Of a stretch of DNA of 30,466 bases, positions 7,509-19,400 are shown one piece after another; the stretch's first letter is position 1, and every line of letters starts with the position of its first letter. The notes beneath the pieces are model-generated. The model saw nothing but the letters and a program-made list of their open reading frames with translations. It searched no databases and was not told where the DNA came from. The stretch comes from an uncultured Campylobacter sp. Its GTDB lineage: Bacteria > Actinomycetota > Actinomycetes > Mycobacteriales > Mycobacteriaceae. The stretch spans positions 1 through 30,466 of the forward strand of contig CAMIME010000028.1 of NCBI GenBank assembly GCA_946221035.1, given 5' to 3'. The position numbers and the translations under genes were made by a program.

Positions 7509-9200
7509 TTAGTCCACCCAGTAGACGGTGACGCGGCCGTCGTGAGGCGCCGGGCCGTGCTCTAATACGTCAATGTCTTTCAATGCGCGGTAAACCTGGC
7601 TTTCACTGAGCCCGGTAGATTGAACGATTTCCCGTCTGCTCAGGGGGCGGCCAGCCTGTTTCAACGCATCGAGGACTCGCTGCTCATTCGGCGCAGTTTC
7701 ATCCGGAGCCAGGACAGGCAGCTCAGCCTGACCACTCCCAATCTGGCGGTACGCGGTTCCCCTTCCGGTCCCGACCTTTTCGGCTAGGCCGAAGCGAACC
7801 AACTCCTGGAGTTCGTCTCGGGCCTGCACCGAATCCATTGGAAATTCATTGCGGTAGGAGGAGTTAGTCAATTCCGCACCGTGCCGCATTGCTACGAGCG
7901 CGTGCTTCTGCGCGACGGACATCAAGTTTGCTCCCGGTTGCTCAGACAGCCACGCCTTATCGTCCTCTGACAACATGCTGGATGATGTCAGCAGCACCTT
8001 GAACTTGATTACCTCATCTTTGAAGTAGGGCGCGGGGAGAAATGCGTCGCGGAGGCTTCGGCGCACTTCAGGAATCCCGGTTGCGTGTCCCTCAATGACT
8101 CGCTTGCCATCCTCGGTCGTGATTGCGGAACACATGCGGTAGAGCACCGCGTTCTTCGCCCGCGGGCTTGTTTTACCAAGCTCGCGTTCTGTCAGGCCCC
8201 ACAACCCACCGGGATTCTCAACGATGAACTTCATCGGCAGTTTGATCAGCATCGGGTAACTGCCAAAGCTGGCAATGGAAAGGTCGCGGTGAACGAGCGC
8301 GTTCGCGATGACTTCTCGCAGCGCGACGGCCGGGATTTCGGGAGCGTCGAACCCGTGGCCATCGCGAAACGCGACCCCGCGCATTAGATGCTTGCGGGCC
8401 CATGATTCGGCTGATTCGAGGAGATCGGGCACGGGGCCAGCAAATTCAGCGTGGTCGGTGAGACGCAGGCCGGTGTTTTGCCCATCACCTCTCGCGTGTG
8501 CCTTCACGGCCGTGTGCGGGAGGAACTGTTGCGGGTGAAGCCCCATCGCGTACACCGCAGCAACCGTCGGTAGACCGGTCTCGTGGTCGACGACGTTCGT
8601 CCGCACGAGCAGTTCGTCACGGCTCATTCCCTGTAGGCGGCGAGAACTTCGTTGCTCTGCACTTAAGTACTGTTCCAGTAGCTCCGGCACCAAGTCGCGG
8701 TCCACGTCCGCGCCTTCGACTGGTTGCCGGTCGTGGAGCGGCTGGCTGCGCTGGGAGGTGAGGTACAGCTCCTCTTCGCGGCTTAATTCATGATCGCCAT
8801 CGCTCGATCGTGTGAAGGCGGGACCATTGGCCCCGACTCGAAATGGTCGGCGTTCAGGCGGCTGCGGAGGAATTACACACCCCACGACCTGCTTCCCGTC
8901 GACGGTGGCGATTTGGACGGCGCCGAGCTGCACTGGAGGGTGAATGCGTTCGCGCGCCTTGGTGCCAAGCCCGGCTGCCAGGTCCTTCGCATTTGTAACC
9001 CCGCGGACGCGCATCTGCCCTTCCTCTTCGGTGAGGCCGAGGACGATGACACCGCCATCCGGCATGTTCGCGAACGCACTGAGGGTCTCATCAACTGAGT
9101 TCGGCAGGCCACCGGAGGCATCTTTGGCTTCGATATTCCACGTGTCGGTGCCGATGCTTAGCAGCAGATCGATCAAAGCTGCGAGGTCAAGTTCGGACAT
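7509..9200 (-). CDS. AlbA_2 (Schlafen AlbA-like) / HATPase_c_4 protein with C-terminal winged helix
   Basis: The protein has 563 residues. The N-terminal AlbA_2-type domain (about 5-135) contains WNIEAKDASGGLPNSVDETLSAFANMPDGG and GVIVLGLTEE, the usual start of this nucleic-acid-binding fold. The middle contains a RecG-like/HATPase_c_4 signature, ALREVIANALVHRDLS (about residues 291-306), and ENPGGLWG. The C-terminus (about 505-560) is a helix-turn-helix: RREIVQSTGLSESQVYRALKDI. Proteins of this architecture are usually annotated as ATP-binding proteins or putative transcriptional regulators; some occur in phage-defence or mobile contexts. The start has no ribosome site. A -10 TACAGT ends 7 nt before the ATG, and a 30-bp palindrome covers its -35, so I infer autorepression. 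It is convergent with the lipoprotein gene and related in design to the gene at 22952. Confidence 0.88.
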   Translation of the reverse strand: MSELDLAALIDLLLSIGTDTWNIEAKDASGGLPNSVDETLSAFANMPDGGVIVLGLTEEEGQMRVRGVTNAKDLAAGLGTKARERIHPPVQLGAVQIATVDGKQVVGCVIPPQPPERRPFRVGANGPAFTRSSDGDHELSREEELYLTSQRSQPLHDRQPVEGADVDRDLVPELLEQYLSAEQRSSRRLQGMSRDELLVRTNVVDHETGLPTVAAVYAMGLHPQQFLPHTAVKAHARGDGQNTGLRLTDHAEFAGPVPDLLESAESWARKHLMRGVAFRDGHGFDAPEIPAVALREVIANALVHRDLSIASFGSYPMLIKLPMKFIVENPGGLWGLTERELGKTSPRAKNAVLYRMCSAITTEDGKRVIEGHATGIPEVRRSLRDAFLPAPYFKDEVIKFKVLLTSSSMLSEDDKAWLSEQPGANLMSVAQKHALVAMRHGAELTNSSYRNEFPMDSVQARDELQELVRFGLAEKVGTGRGTAYRQIGSGQAELPVLAPDETAPNEQRVLDALKQAGRPLSRREIVQSTGLSESQVYRALKDIDVLEHGPAPHDGRVTVYWVD

Positions 9201-9207
9201 GAACCGA

Positions 9208-9280
9208 ACTGTAATGCATTTCCGTTACGCGTAATGGAAATGCAATGAAAATTCCGTTACGCGTAACGAACTTTCGTTAC
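9208..9280. promoter_or_regulatory. Promoter and palindromic operator cluster between divergent genes
   Basis: A near-perfect 30-bp palindrome spans 9215-9244: TGCATTTCC arms around a TTACGCGTAA core, with one mismatched pair. A second palindrome, CGTTACGCGTAACG (14 bp, perfect), lies at 9255-9268, and a half-site TTCGTTAC at 9273-9280. On the minus strand the -10 TACAGT is at 9213-9208, 7 nt from the ATG at 9200, so the first palindrome overlaps its -35 and spacer. This geometry suggests a repressor site, most simply for the adjacent winged-helix protein. The second site could also affect the divergent gene at 9319. Confidence 0.75.
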
Positions 9281-9306
9281 ACGGCCCCCAACCCCCGGCC
9301 GTTCAC

Positions 9307-9312
9307 TATGGT
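9307..9312 (+). promoter_or_regulatory. Predicted -10 element of the LURP-one-like gene, leaderless type
   Basis: TATGGT ends 6 nt before the ATG at 9319. No convincing -35 or separate ribosome site is present, although the intervening GGGGG could act weakly as one. Confidence 0.4.
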
Positions 9313-9318
9313 GGGGGC

Positions 9319-9870
9319 ATGTTTTCGGAGCCGGAGGTCGTCGTCAAGCAAACGAAGGCGATGGGGCGCGATGTATTCGCGATCGAGAGTGCGACGGGCG
9401 AGCTGCTGGGCACGGCGCGGCAAACGCGGAAGCTGGGGGATCTGGTCAAGGCGTCGCGCGGCGTCGAGGTGTTCGATGCGTCCGGTGCGCACGTGCTCAC
9501 CATCGAGGACCCGGTCAACTTCCTTCGCGACACCTACACCGTCCACCTCGTCAACCCACCCTTGCAGCTGGCGAAGCTAACCAGCCGCTTTTCGTGGCTG
9601 GGCATGCGTTTCAGCGTCGAGGTCGCCGGGTTCCCTGACGTGCAAATCCAGGGTCGTCCCTTCAACCTCATCTACACGCTTACCTCGCAGGGCCAGCCGT
9701 TCGCCGAGGTCAATGCGGAATTCTCGGGCGTCCGGCGCGCACTCATGGGCAAGACCAACTACAGGGTGCGCATGCCACAGCGTCTCGACGAACGCCAGCG
9801 CGCCGCCGCCATCGGCATCGCGCTTGCAATCGACATGCGGCGTGCGAAGGCCCGGCGCCGGAATGGGTAG
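9319..9870 (+). CDS. LURP-one-related / scramblase-like fold protein
   Basis: This 183-residue protein has no signal peptide. It has a run of short beta strands typical of the LURP-one-related (LOR, tubby-like) fold: FAIESATGELLGTARQ, VEVFDASGAHVLTIEDP, YTVHLVNP, FSVEVAG, FNLIYTL and AEVNAEF. It ends with a helix, LDERQRAAAIGIALAIDMRRAK, matching the hydrophobic C-terminal helix characteristic of the fold, then a basic tail (RRAKARRRNG). The family has no established bacterial function. Its length is normal for the family. It is divergent from the AlbA_2 gene, with which it shares the operator region, and a 544-bp gap follows. Assignment rests on the pattern of strands and the final helix. 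Confidence 0.75.
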   Translation: MFSEPEVVVKQTKAMGRDVFAIESATGELLGTARQTRKLGDLVKASRGVEVFDASGAHVLTIEDPVNFLRDTYTVHLVNPPLQLAKLTSRFSWLGMRFSVEVAGFPDVQIQGRPFNLIYTLTSQGQPFAEVNAEFSGVRRALMGKTNYRVRMPQRLDERQRAAAIGIALAIDMRRAKARRRNG

Positions 9871-9876
9871 TCTGAG

Positions 9877-9892
9877 GAACTACGATAATTGC
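9877..9892 (+). promoter_or_regulatory. Promoter-like element with TACGAT -10
   Basis: This 16-mer matches GAAGTACGATAACTGC at 25433-25448 with two differences. Both follow directly behind a stop codon and contain TACGAT. If active, it would produce a leader of about 520 nt for the surface-protein gene, or a small RNA. Confidence 0.35.
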
Positions 9893-10184
9893 ATCCCTAG
9901 TGCACAAACTGCTGCAACCGTGGGCAAGCCCAGCTTCGTAGTTAACCCAGTTAGTGTGCAGAAACAGATGTACCCGCCCACGCCCTGTGCACGGCGAAAG
10001 CCTTGTAGCGTGTCAGCCCAAACCGCGCGAGCAAGCCAGGCACTCATCTTCAAATTGGCAGATCTCTATTTCGGACGAGCTTTAAACCGTACTGCAGTTT
10101 TAAGGGTAAGCCAGCAGAGCGAGAACCACGGCGATTTGGGCTGGTGATGCAATGCCGTGCGGGCACCTGGGTCGAGAATCAACG

Positions 10185-10201
10185 GTTCTTCCAGGAAGAA
10201 C
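10185..10201. repeat. 17-bp perfect inverted repeat in the gap
   Basis: GTTCTTCC and GGAAGAAC flank a single central A. As RNA it would be a 7-bp stem with a 3-nt loop. No T run follows, so an operator is more likely than a terminator. Confidence 0.55.
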
Positions 10202-10414
10202 TGCTTTAACGGAGTGTTTAGCGCGAGGCTTGGGCCTCAAGTGAAAATTCAAACACGTCATTGTTCCTGGAGACAGCATTAAGTACTTGCAAAGTGCCAT
10301 GGCGCAGAACGTTGAATGAGTGAACCAGTCGTAGAAGTAAATCCGTCGCGAGAACGATGAATTTGCTCTACATTTATGCCTTGGTAGTTGGTTCAAACTT
10401 TCTAGGAGCTTGTT

Positions 10415-13400
10415 ATGAAACACAAAGGCCAAATTGCGAAGCCGACCACGGTAACCGGGCGAAGAAAAGGTATGGCGTGCATTTCCGCCGCCACTTTAAT
10501 TTTCGGGTCCGTGCTCGTCCCTCTCGAGCCCGCGGCCGTTGCCCAGGTGAACGTCCCGTCCAACGTCCCGCAGACGAAGCCCGAGCAACAGCGTCCGCGC
10601 ATTTTTAAGCAGGATGATAATTGGCTGGCTCAGCTACAGTTCAACACCCCGGGTACAGTCACTTCAGCTCGCATTGTGTATTGGCCGAAGACCGCCGATA
10701 AGTCGCTTCCCGAATCAGCAAAATATGAAGTCATTCTCGTCGACGACAACAAACAAGAAGTTAGTGCTGGGTTTGTAACTGGAACAAGCAAGAGGGTGAG
10801 GTGGCAGGGGTTGGAAGCAGTCGAACTCTCAGTCGTTTTTACTGAACCAATTCCAATTGCTACGCACAGGCACCAGATTATCCTCAAAGCGGAGGGGCAG
10901 GGCGAAAATTATCCGCTCGGGCAGGGAAACGGGAGTACAAACACCGACGTCTTCCTAAACGATGTGAGGGCTTCGGTCCCCCTGACGCTGGATGCGGTCA
11001 ATGGTTCCCGTGATCCTCTGAAACTGGTTGAGAATCAGCAGAGCTGTGTGGTCGAGGTCACGAGGAATACAGGTGTAAGCACATGGATTGCGCAGAGCTA
11101 CTACGAGACCACTAAAGAAAAACCTACGGGTGAGGGGCCCACTAACATCCAGCGCAACCACACAAACCTGTACTACCGCGTCGACGGTGCGCAGGGGGCG
11201 GGCGCGTTCAAACTCATCGAGGGTAGCTCGAGCCGTTGGGTTTACAACGCGCTAGCCTACAATCCCGCAGACGGGTACCTGTACGCCGTGTCGCAGGATC
11301 GGCCCAAGAACGACGGGGATAACTCCGGTTTGAATAACAACCCAAAGGATGGTGAGTACCCTGCGGGTTACCTTCTACGCATCAGCCCGCAGACGGGCGG
11401 CGTTGCAAAGCTGGGAAAGATTGGGTCGGTGGGCGATACGGCCAGCTTCAATCGGGACATCAATTCAGGAATCACCAATGGCACCTTTGACGGGGATGGC
11501 AACTACATATTCTCGAATAACTCGGTCAATGGCTCTGGCAATATCTACAAGATTAAGTTCTCCGGCGGAAGTGGTACATCCTTAGCGGAACCTGCGCACG
11601 ACAAGTCTGCCCAAACGGTGACCGCCACCCGGGTCACGCACAACCAACTCACTAGCGCGAATGACTGGGCCTACTACTTCGAAACCAAAGTCGAAGATGG
11701 GCGCTCTTACATTGAGACTCCAAAGGACAAGCGATTTATCTGGTCCTTGAACTCTGATGCTGCTAGCAAACAGATCAAACTACACCGAACAAACACCGAT
11801 AATGGCGAAGTGAAGTCCATCGATGTCACTGGCATCGCCACTCCCACTGGACAAAAACTTGCTAACGACATCTACGGGAACGCGTGGACGTACGCTAACG
11901 GAAACCTCGGTTTCAGTGCTAACAACGGGGGCAAGGCATATCAGATTTCGATCAAGGACCCGTTTGGCGATAGTCCCCGCGTCGGCCTAGTCTCTGTTGA
12001 AGACGTTCCGACCTCGTATAACAATGACGCAACCTCTAACGCTTTCACGGTTGCCGAGTTTGAAAAAGCGGGCGTAAATCTCGGGGTCGAGAAGACGCTC
12101 AAGATGGTTGATGGTAAGCCCACCTGGACGGTTACCGTTACGAACCACTCTGATTGCGCTTCGTCGGGCTTCACCGTTCGCGATTTGATTGCTGGCGACC
12201 TGAAGAACGTCACAGTATCGAGTGACGACTCTGGCTGGATAGAAAGCACGGCGGATAACGGCACCCTGAACTGGACGCACGGCCCGCTTGCCCCGAAGAC
12301 GTCTACCAGTCTCACCATTCAAGCTGAGATTGAAGATGGAAAGTGTGCGATCAACAAGGTCGCCGTCATAGGAAACGAACCCGACCCCACACCGGAGAAC
12401 GATGTTGCGGCGGCCGGCGATTGTGATCCGCAGCTAGAGATCAAGAAGTACATCAACGATCTCGATGCTCAGGACAATGAAGCAGCCGCAGAAGTAGCAC
12501 AGGGTGGCGATCTTAAGATCACCTACGTCATTAAGAACACCGGACGGGGCAATGTCACCGGTATCAAGCTCATTGACATGGTGAACACCGGTGAAGATTT
12601 CGGCGGCGCAGAAGGTGTGCAAACGGCGATCAACAAGGAACTTGAGAAGATTCCTCCCTTCGGTCTTGATGGGAAAACATCGATCGAAAAAACCATCACT
12701 GTCCAAGCAGCAGATGTCGCGGGTACGAAGCACAGAAATGCGGCAAAGGCAGCGGGCATCTTCGACCCGAATAAGCAGGATTTCAAGTTCCCGACTTTTA
12801 ACGGCGGCGATGCAAATGTCGGCTACGACCCGTTCCCGCAGGCCGCTCCAGCTCGCAAAGTCGAATCCAACTTGGATGAAGCGAACGCCGTCATTCCAGC
12901 CAAACCACCAGTCGTCCAGAACCCGAAGTTTGCCGTAGAGAAGATTGGCCTACAGGCCGGCGGCGTCCAGCTGCAGCGCCGCGGCGATGGAGGCTACGCC
13001 TATAGCACTGAATACATCGTGCGGGTGCGCAACACTGGCGATGCCGAGGGACAGTTCGCCGAGGTGTGGGACGCCCCGCTGATGGGTAACGGTTTCGCCA
13101 TTACCCAGGTCACCGTCGATGGCAACCAGGTTCAGCCAACCAATGGCCGGTACAAGGTCAGCGACCCAGCCACTCTGCCGGCGGGTGCGACAAAGGACTT
13201 CAAGGTTGTCGTTACCGGCACGCTCACCGACAAGGCCGCGGACGCGCTTCCGGCAGCAGTCGGCCAGTGCGACGCCGTCACCCCGCAGAATCCGGGTGCC
13301 GGTTCCGGCCTGGTCAACGTGGTCACTATGGACGGCGATTCGGACGGCTCGGACAACAACATCGTTTGCCAGCCGGTCGAGCTGCGCCGCCTCACTGTGC

Positions 13401-16400
13401 AGAAGCGCATCAACGGTTACGAGGCTGCCGCGCTCACCCCGGGTGAGGAGACCGAGCTGTGGTACCGCGTGATCAACACCGGTAACACCACGCTCACCGG
13501 CATCAAGGTCGCGGACACGGTCAAGGAAGACAACCAGGCCCTTCAGGACGACATCACCGCCAAGCTCAACGCGATCGACCCGTTCGATCTCGCACCGGGC
13601 GCCGTCCGCGACGTCAAAATTACGGTCAAGGCTCCCGAGGGCTACCACGCCAATGAGGGCCGCGCCGAGGTCCCGCCGACCACCATTACTGGCACCACCA
13701 ACGCGAGCTCGACGGTTCCGGGCACCACGCTGCCGGGTATCACCACCAGCGCAACGGCGACGGCGGACACCCCGGGCATCAGCATCCAGAAGCTGATCAA
13801 CGGCTTCGACACAAACGCTCTCGTGGTCCCGGGCCAGCCGATGACCATCACCTACCGCGTGGCCAACACCGGCGGCGTGCCGCTCACGGGCATCTCGCTT
13901 ATCGACGAAGTACAGTCCGCCACCACCGAACCCCTCACCGCACTCCAGCAGGAGATCAATGCGAAGCTCCAGGGCGTCACGCTCGAACTGCAGCCGGGCC
14001 AGGTGGAGGAGCGCTCCATCACGGTGACGGCGCCGGTGGACGGGCACGTGAACGTCGCAAAGCCAACTGTGCCCCCGGTGACCATTCCTGCAACGACGAT
14101 CCCGGGCACCACGATCCCGAACGTGACCACCGTTCCGGAGACAACGGTGCCGGAGCGTGTGGTCACGCCGACCACAACGCCGTCCGATGACGCGTCCTCC
14201 ACGCCGGTGAACCTGAGCATCCTCAAGGAGATTCGCGCGAAGGACACCGACGAGTGGCTCGACGCGGAGGCCGGCCAGCCGGCGGCCGTGGTCACCCCGG
14301 GCCAGAACATGCAGATCCGCTACACGGTGACCAACACCGGCAAGGTCAAGCTGACCGGAATCGACATTGTCGATCAGGTCACCAGCATCGAGGGCAGCAC
14401 CACGGCTGAGCGCCAGGCGCTTACCGATGCCCTGAACGAGGCACTCGAGACAGGCGGCCGCGGCTTCGAGCTCGCGCCGGGCGCAAAGAAAGAAGTCATC
14501 GTCACCGTGACGGCGCCGAAGGGCGCGCACGTCAACATGGCAAAGGCAACCGCGCCTGCCGTGCCCGTCACCGAGACCGTGACCAAGACCATCCCGGGCA
14601 CCACCAACGCCACGACGACGGTGCAGCCGAAGACGGAGACCACGGTCGTCCAGACCACGGTCACGCCACCGACACCGACGAACGAGGCGCGCTCGACCCC
14701 GACCAGTATCGCTCCACCGGCAACCCCCGAATTCAAGGTGCAGAAGACCCGCGCTCAGGCCGGCAACCTCAACCTGACCCGCAACGCGGACGGCAAGTAC
14801 GCCTACACCGCGGAGTACACAATCCGGGTGACCAACTCCGGCACCGTCGATGGCACGCACGCCCAGGTCTGGGATGCGCCGGTGCGCGGTGTGGGCTTCA
14901 GCGTCGACACCGTCACGGTGGACGGCACCGCGGTGAACCCGCAGTCCGGCCGCTACCTCATCTCGGACGGCGCTGAGCTGAAGGCGGGCGAGGCAAAGGA
15001 CTACAAGGTCGTGGTCAGCGGAACCGTCACCGAGGCAGCCGCGAACGCCCTGCCGGCAGCTGTCGGCCAGTGTGATGCTGTGACCCCGGAGAACCCGGGT
15101 ACCGGTTCGGGCCTGGTCAACACCGTGAGCATGAACGGTGACGCTGACGGCCCGGCGAATAACATCGTGTGTGCGCCGGTGGAGTTGCGCCGCCTCAAGA
15201 TTGAGAAGAGGATTGATGGGCGACCGGAGGCCGTCGTCAAGCCTGGCCAGCCCATGGAAATCTGGTACCGCATCTACAACACCGGCAACGTGCAGCTCAC
15301 CAACGTCACGCTCGCGGACAAGATCACCGAGAACAACCCGACGCTGCAGCAGCAGATTGATGATGAGATTGCGAAGCTCCAGCCGCTGACCATCGAGCCG
15401 GGTGCGTACGAGGACGTCAAGTTCACCGTCACCGCGCCGAAGGGCGAGCACACCAACGTCGCCGAGGCACGCATTCCGGAGACCACCGCGACTGCGACGG
15501 CGTCGGCGAAGTCGCCTTCGATCAGCATCAAGAAGTACGTCAACGGCCACGACGACGGCACCCCGGTGAACCCGGGCGAGGACATGGAGATCCTCTACCG
15601 CGTGACCAACACGGGCAGCCTGCGTCTCGACGGCATCCGCGTCGTCGACCAGGTCACCCAGGCCGGTTCCAACGCCACTAAGGGCGCGCTGCAGCGCGAC
15701 ATCAACGCCAAGCTCGCAGAAATCGCACCGTTCGGCCTGGCGCCGGGCGAGGTCCGCGACATCCGCATCACCGTCCCCGCTCCGGCCGGCGGTCACGTCA
15801 ACGAGGCAAAGGTATCCGTGCCGCCTGTGACCATCCCGGGCACCACCCTGCCGGGCACCACCGTCCCGTCGACGGTGGTCACGGTCACCGCGCCGCCGGA
15901 TGAGGGCCGCTCGGATTCGCCGCAGCTGGACATCAAGAAGTTCATCAACAACCGCGACGAGGGCGACGTGGTCACCGCGGGCGAGGACATGACGATCACG
16001 TACCGCGTGACCAACACCGGCCTCTTCCCAGTCACGGGCATCACGCTTATCGACGAAGTGACCGACGGCTCGGACATCGAAGGCCTTAAGGAGGCTCTCG
16101 AAGCGATCAAGCCGTTCGACCTCGCGCCGGGCGCGTTCCGCGACGAGACCATCACCGTCAAGGCGCCGGCCGGCGGCCACGTGAACGTGGCACGCCCGGT
16201 GGTGCCGCCGGTGACGGTGCCGGGCACCACCATTCCGCCGGTGACGGTCCCGCCGGTCACGCTGCCGAACACCACGGTTCCGGCTACCACCATCCCGTCG
16301 ACTGAGGTGCCGCCGCGCACCATCACCCCGACGACCACGCCGTCCGACGACGCGCGCTCCAACGAGGTGAAGCTGGAGATTCTCAAGGATATCTACAGCG

Positions 16401-19400
16401 ACGCGGACAAGAAGTGGCACAAGGCGGACACCGCCGCTGACGCCGCGATCGTGAGCGCCGGTGGGCAGATGCGCATCCGCTACACCGTGAAGAACACTGG
16501 CACGCTGACGGTCAAGGGCATCGACATCATCGACGAGGTGACCACGCTCGAAGGCGCGGACGATGCCGCCAAGAAGGCGCTCACCGACGCGCTGAACACG
16601 GCCCTCGAGGCCGAGGGCCGCGGCTTCACACTGCGCCCGAACGAGTCGAAGACGGTGGAGATTGCTGTTGATGCGCCGCTGGCGGGTCACGTGAACGTCG
16701 CTAAGGCAACTGCTCCTGCTGTGACCACCCTGCCGGGCTCGACGATCCCGGGTACCACCGTGCCCGGCACCGAGAAGAACGGCACGACGATCCCGGGCAC
16801 CACTGCGCCGGAGATCGTGGTCACGCCGAAGCCGGTGACACCGAACACGCCGTCCAACACCGCGCAGGCCACACCGACCAGCTCGCTGCCGCCGGTGCAG
16901 GACCCGCAGTTCGTGGTGGAGAAGTTCCGCGCGCAGGCCGCCAACATCAACCTGGAGCGCAACGCCGAGGGCAAGTACGCGTACTCCGCCGAGTACGTGA
17001 TCCGCGTGCGCAACTCCAGCCTCGTGGACGGCACCCACGCTCAGGTGTGGGACGCGCCGGTGCGCGGTGTGGGCTTCAGCGTCGACACCGTCACGGTGGA
17101 CGGCACCGAGGTCGCGCCGCAGTCCGGCCGCTACCTGGTCGCCGACGCCGCAGCGCTCAAGGCGAACAAGTACAAGGACTACCGCGTCGTGGTTTCCGGC
17201 ACCGTCACCGACGAGGCCGCGAATGCCCTTCCGGCAGCTGTCGGCCAGTGTGATGCCGTGACTCCGGAGAACCCGGGTGCCGGTTCGGGCCTGGTGAACA
17301 CCGTGAGCATGAACGGTGACGCTGACGGCCCGGCGAACAACATCGTGTGTGCGCCGGTGGAGCTTCGCCGCCTGAACATTGAGAAGCGCATCGACGGCCG
17401 CGACAACGCCCCGGTCACCCCTGGTCAGGACATGGAGATCTGGTACCGGATCTCTAACACCGGCAACGTTGCGCTGACCGGCATCACGCTGGCGGACAAG
17501 ATCACCGAGGACAACGAGGCGCTGCAGAAGCAGATCGACGACGCGATCAAGGGCATCGGCGCCTTCGACCTCGCGCCGGGCGAGATCCGGGACATCAAGT
17601 TCGCGGTCACCGCACCGGAGGGCGAGCACAACAACGAGGTCCGCGCCCAGGTGCCGCCGACCACCGTGCCAGCGACCACGCGCCCCGAGACCACGATCCC
17701 GGGCACGACTAACCCATCGACCACCGTCCCGCCTGTGACCATCCCGGGCACGACGCTGCCGGGCACCACCGTGCCGGAGACCACGGTCACCGACACGGCA
17801 AAGGCTGGTTCGCCGAGGCTTGAGGTGAAGAAGTTCATCAACGGCCGCGACGTGCACGCGTTGGTGAAGCCGGGTGAGGACATGGCGATCACGTACCGCG
17901 TGACCAATACGGGCAGTGTGCGTATCGACGGCATCCGTCTCACCGACCAGGTGCAGGAGGACAACGCGGAGTTGCAGCGCGCGGTTGATGCGCAGTTGGG
18001 CAAGGTTGCGCCGTTCTCGTTGGCTGCGGGTGAGTCTCGTGATGTGACGGTGACGGTGAAGGCTCCTGCTGGCCGCCACGACAATGTGGTGAACGTGACG
18101 GTGCCGCCGGTGACGATTCCGGCGACGACGATCCCGGGTACGACTGTTCCTGGGTTGCCGCCGGTGCCGGGTACGACGGTGCCTGCGACGGTGGTCACGG
18201 TGACGGCTCCGCCGGATGATGCGGCGTCGGACTCGGTTGAGCTGGCGATCCTGAAGGAGATCCGCGGTACCGATGGCGTGTGGCGTGATGCTGAGACCGC
18301 GCAGGATGCTGCGCCGGTAAAGGCTGACGGCACCATGGACCTGCGTTACACGGTGACCAACACTGGCTCGGTTGCGCTGAGTGGGGTTGACATCGTTGAC
18401 GAGGTCACCGAGCTCGAGGGCGGCAACGCGGATGAGCTGACTGCGCTGATCAACGAGGCGCTGACGGCCGAGGGCCGGGGTCTTGAGTTGCAGCCGGGAG
18501 AGTCCAAGACCGTCGAGATCACGGTGAAGGCGCCGAGTGGGGTCCACGTGAACGTCGCTAAGGCAACTGCTCCGGCTGTGACGACCGTGGAGACCGTGGT
18601 GTCCTCCATCCCGGGCACGGTGACCACCCAGACCACCACGGTTGAGGTCACCCCGAACACCCCGACGAACAAGGCACAATCCACGCCGACGACGCAGGCT
18701 GTGCCGACGGCGCAGTTCGCAGTTGAGAAGCTGCGCGAACAGGCTGGCGCCATCAACCTTGAGCGTCGCGAGGACGGCTCCTACGGCTACGCCGCCGAGT
18801 ACGTGGTGCGGGTGCGCAACACCGGCACGGTCGACGGCAAGTACGCGCAGATCTGGGATGCTCCGATCCGCGGCGCCGGCTTCACGGTTGAGCAGGTCGA
18901 GGTTGAGGGTAAGGCGGTGGACCCGCAGTCCGGCCGCTACCTCATCAGTGAACCGGCCGACCTGAAGCAGGGCGCGAGCCGCGACTTCCGTGTGAAGGTG
19001 ACCGGCTCTGTCACGGAGGCTGCCGCGAACGCGCTGCCGGTGGCAGTGGGCCAGTGTGACGCCGTGACCCCGGAGAACCCGGGTGCCGGTTCGGGCCTGG
19101 TCAACACCGTGAGCATGAACGGTGACTCGGACGGCCCAGCGAACAACATTGTGTGTGCGCCGGTGGAGCTGCGCCGCCTGAACGTGGAGAAGAGGATTGA
19201 TGGGCGACCGGAGGCCGTCGTCAAGCCTGGTGAGCCCATGGAGATCTGGTACCGCGTCCGCAACTCGGGCAATGTCACGCTTGAGGGTGTGACGCTCGCG
19301 GACACGGTGACCGAGGGCAGCGAGGCGCTGCAGGCCGAGATCACCGAGAAGCTCGCTGCGATCAAGCCGTTCAACCTGGCGCCGGGTGAGATCCGCGATG

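Larger units (their letters stand above)
9871..10414. other. 544-bp lower-GC gap upstream of the giant surface-protein gene
   Basis: I find no credible gene here. The open frames on both strands (for example about 10100-10432, minus) lack a ribosome site, a recognisable domain and normal codon bias. Base composition is clearly more AT-rich than the flanks and continues so into the first 2.5 kb of the next gene. Three elements stand out: a promoter-like GAACTACGATAATTGC at 9877-9892, a perfect inverted repeat GTTCTTCCAGGAAGAAC at 10185-10201, and a GAGGC/GCCTC hairpin near 10222-10236. A long 5' leader, an unrecognised small RNA or decayed sequence are all possible. Confidence 0.6.

Noticed and set aside
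7465..7510. GGGGC...GCCCC followed by TTTTT as an intrinsic terminator for the lipoprotein gene.
   Set aside because: The 5-bp stem encloses 23 nt and the T run is offset by 8 nt, so it is too weak to call; the gap is better described by the dispersed motif.
10100..10432. A 110-codon minus-strand frame in the gap before the giant gene.
   Set aside because: It has no ribosome site, no known domain and odd codon use, and it overlaps the ribosome site and start of the giant gene.
15829..17780. LPGTT and LPNTT strings that resemble sortase LPXTG signals.
   Set aside because: They lie inside repeated Thr/Pro linkers, not near the C-terminus before a hydrophobic segment and basic tail, so they cannot serve as sorting signals.
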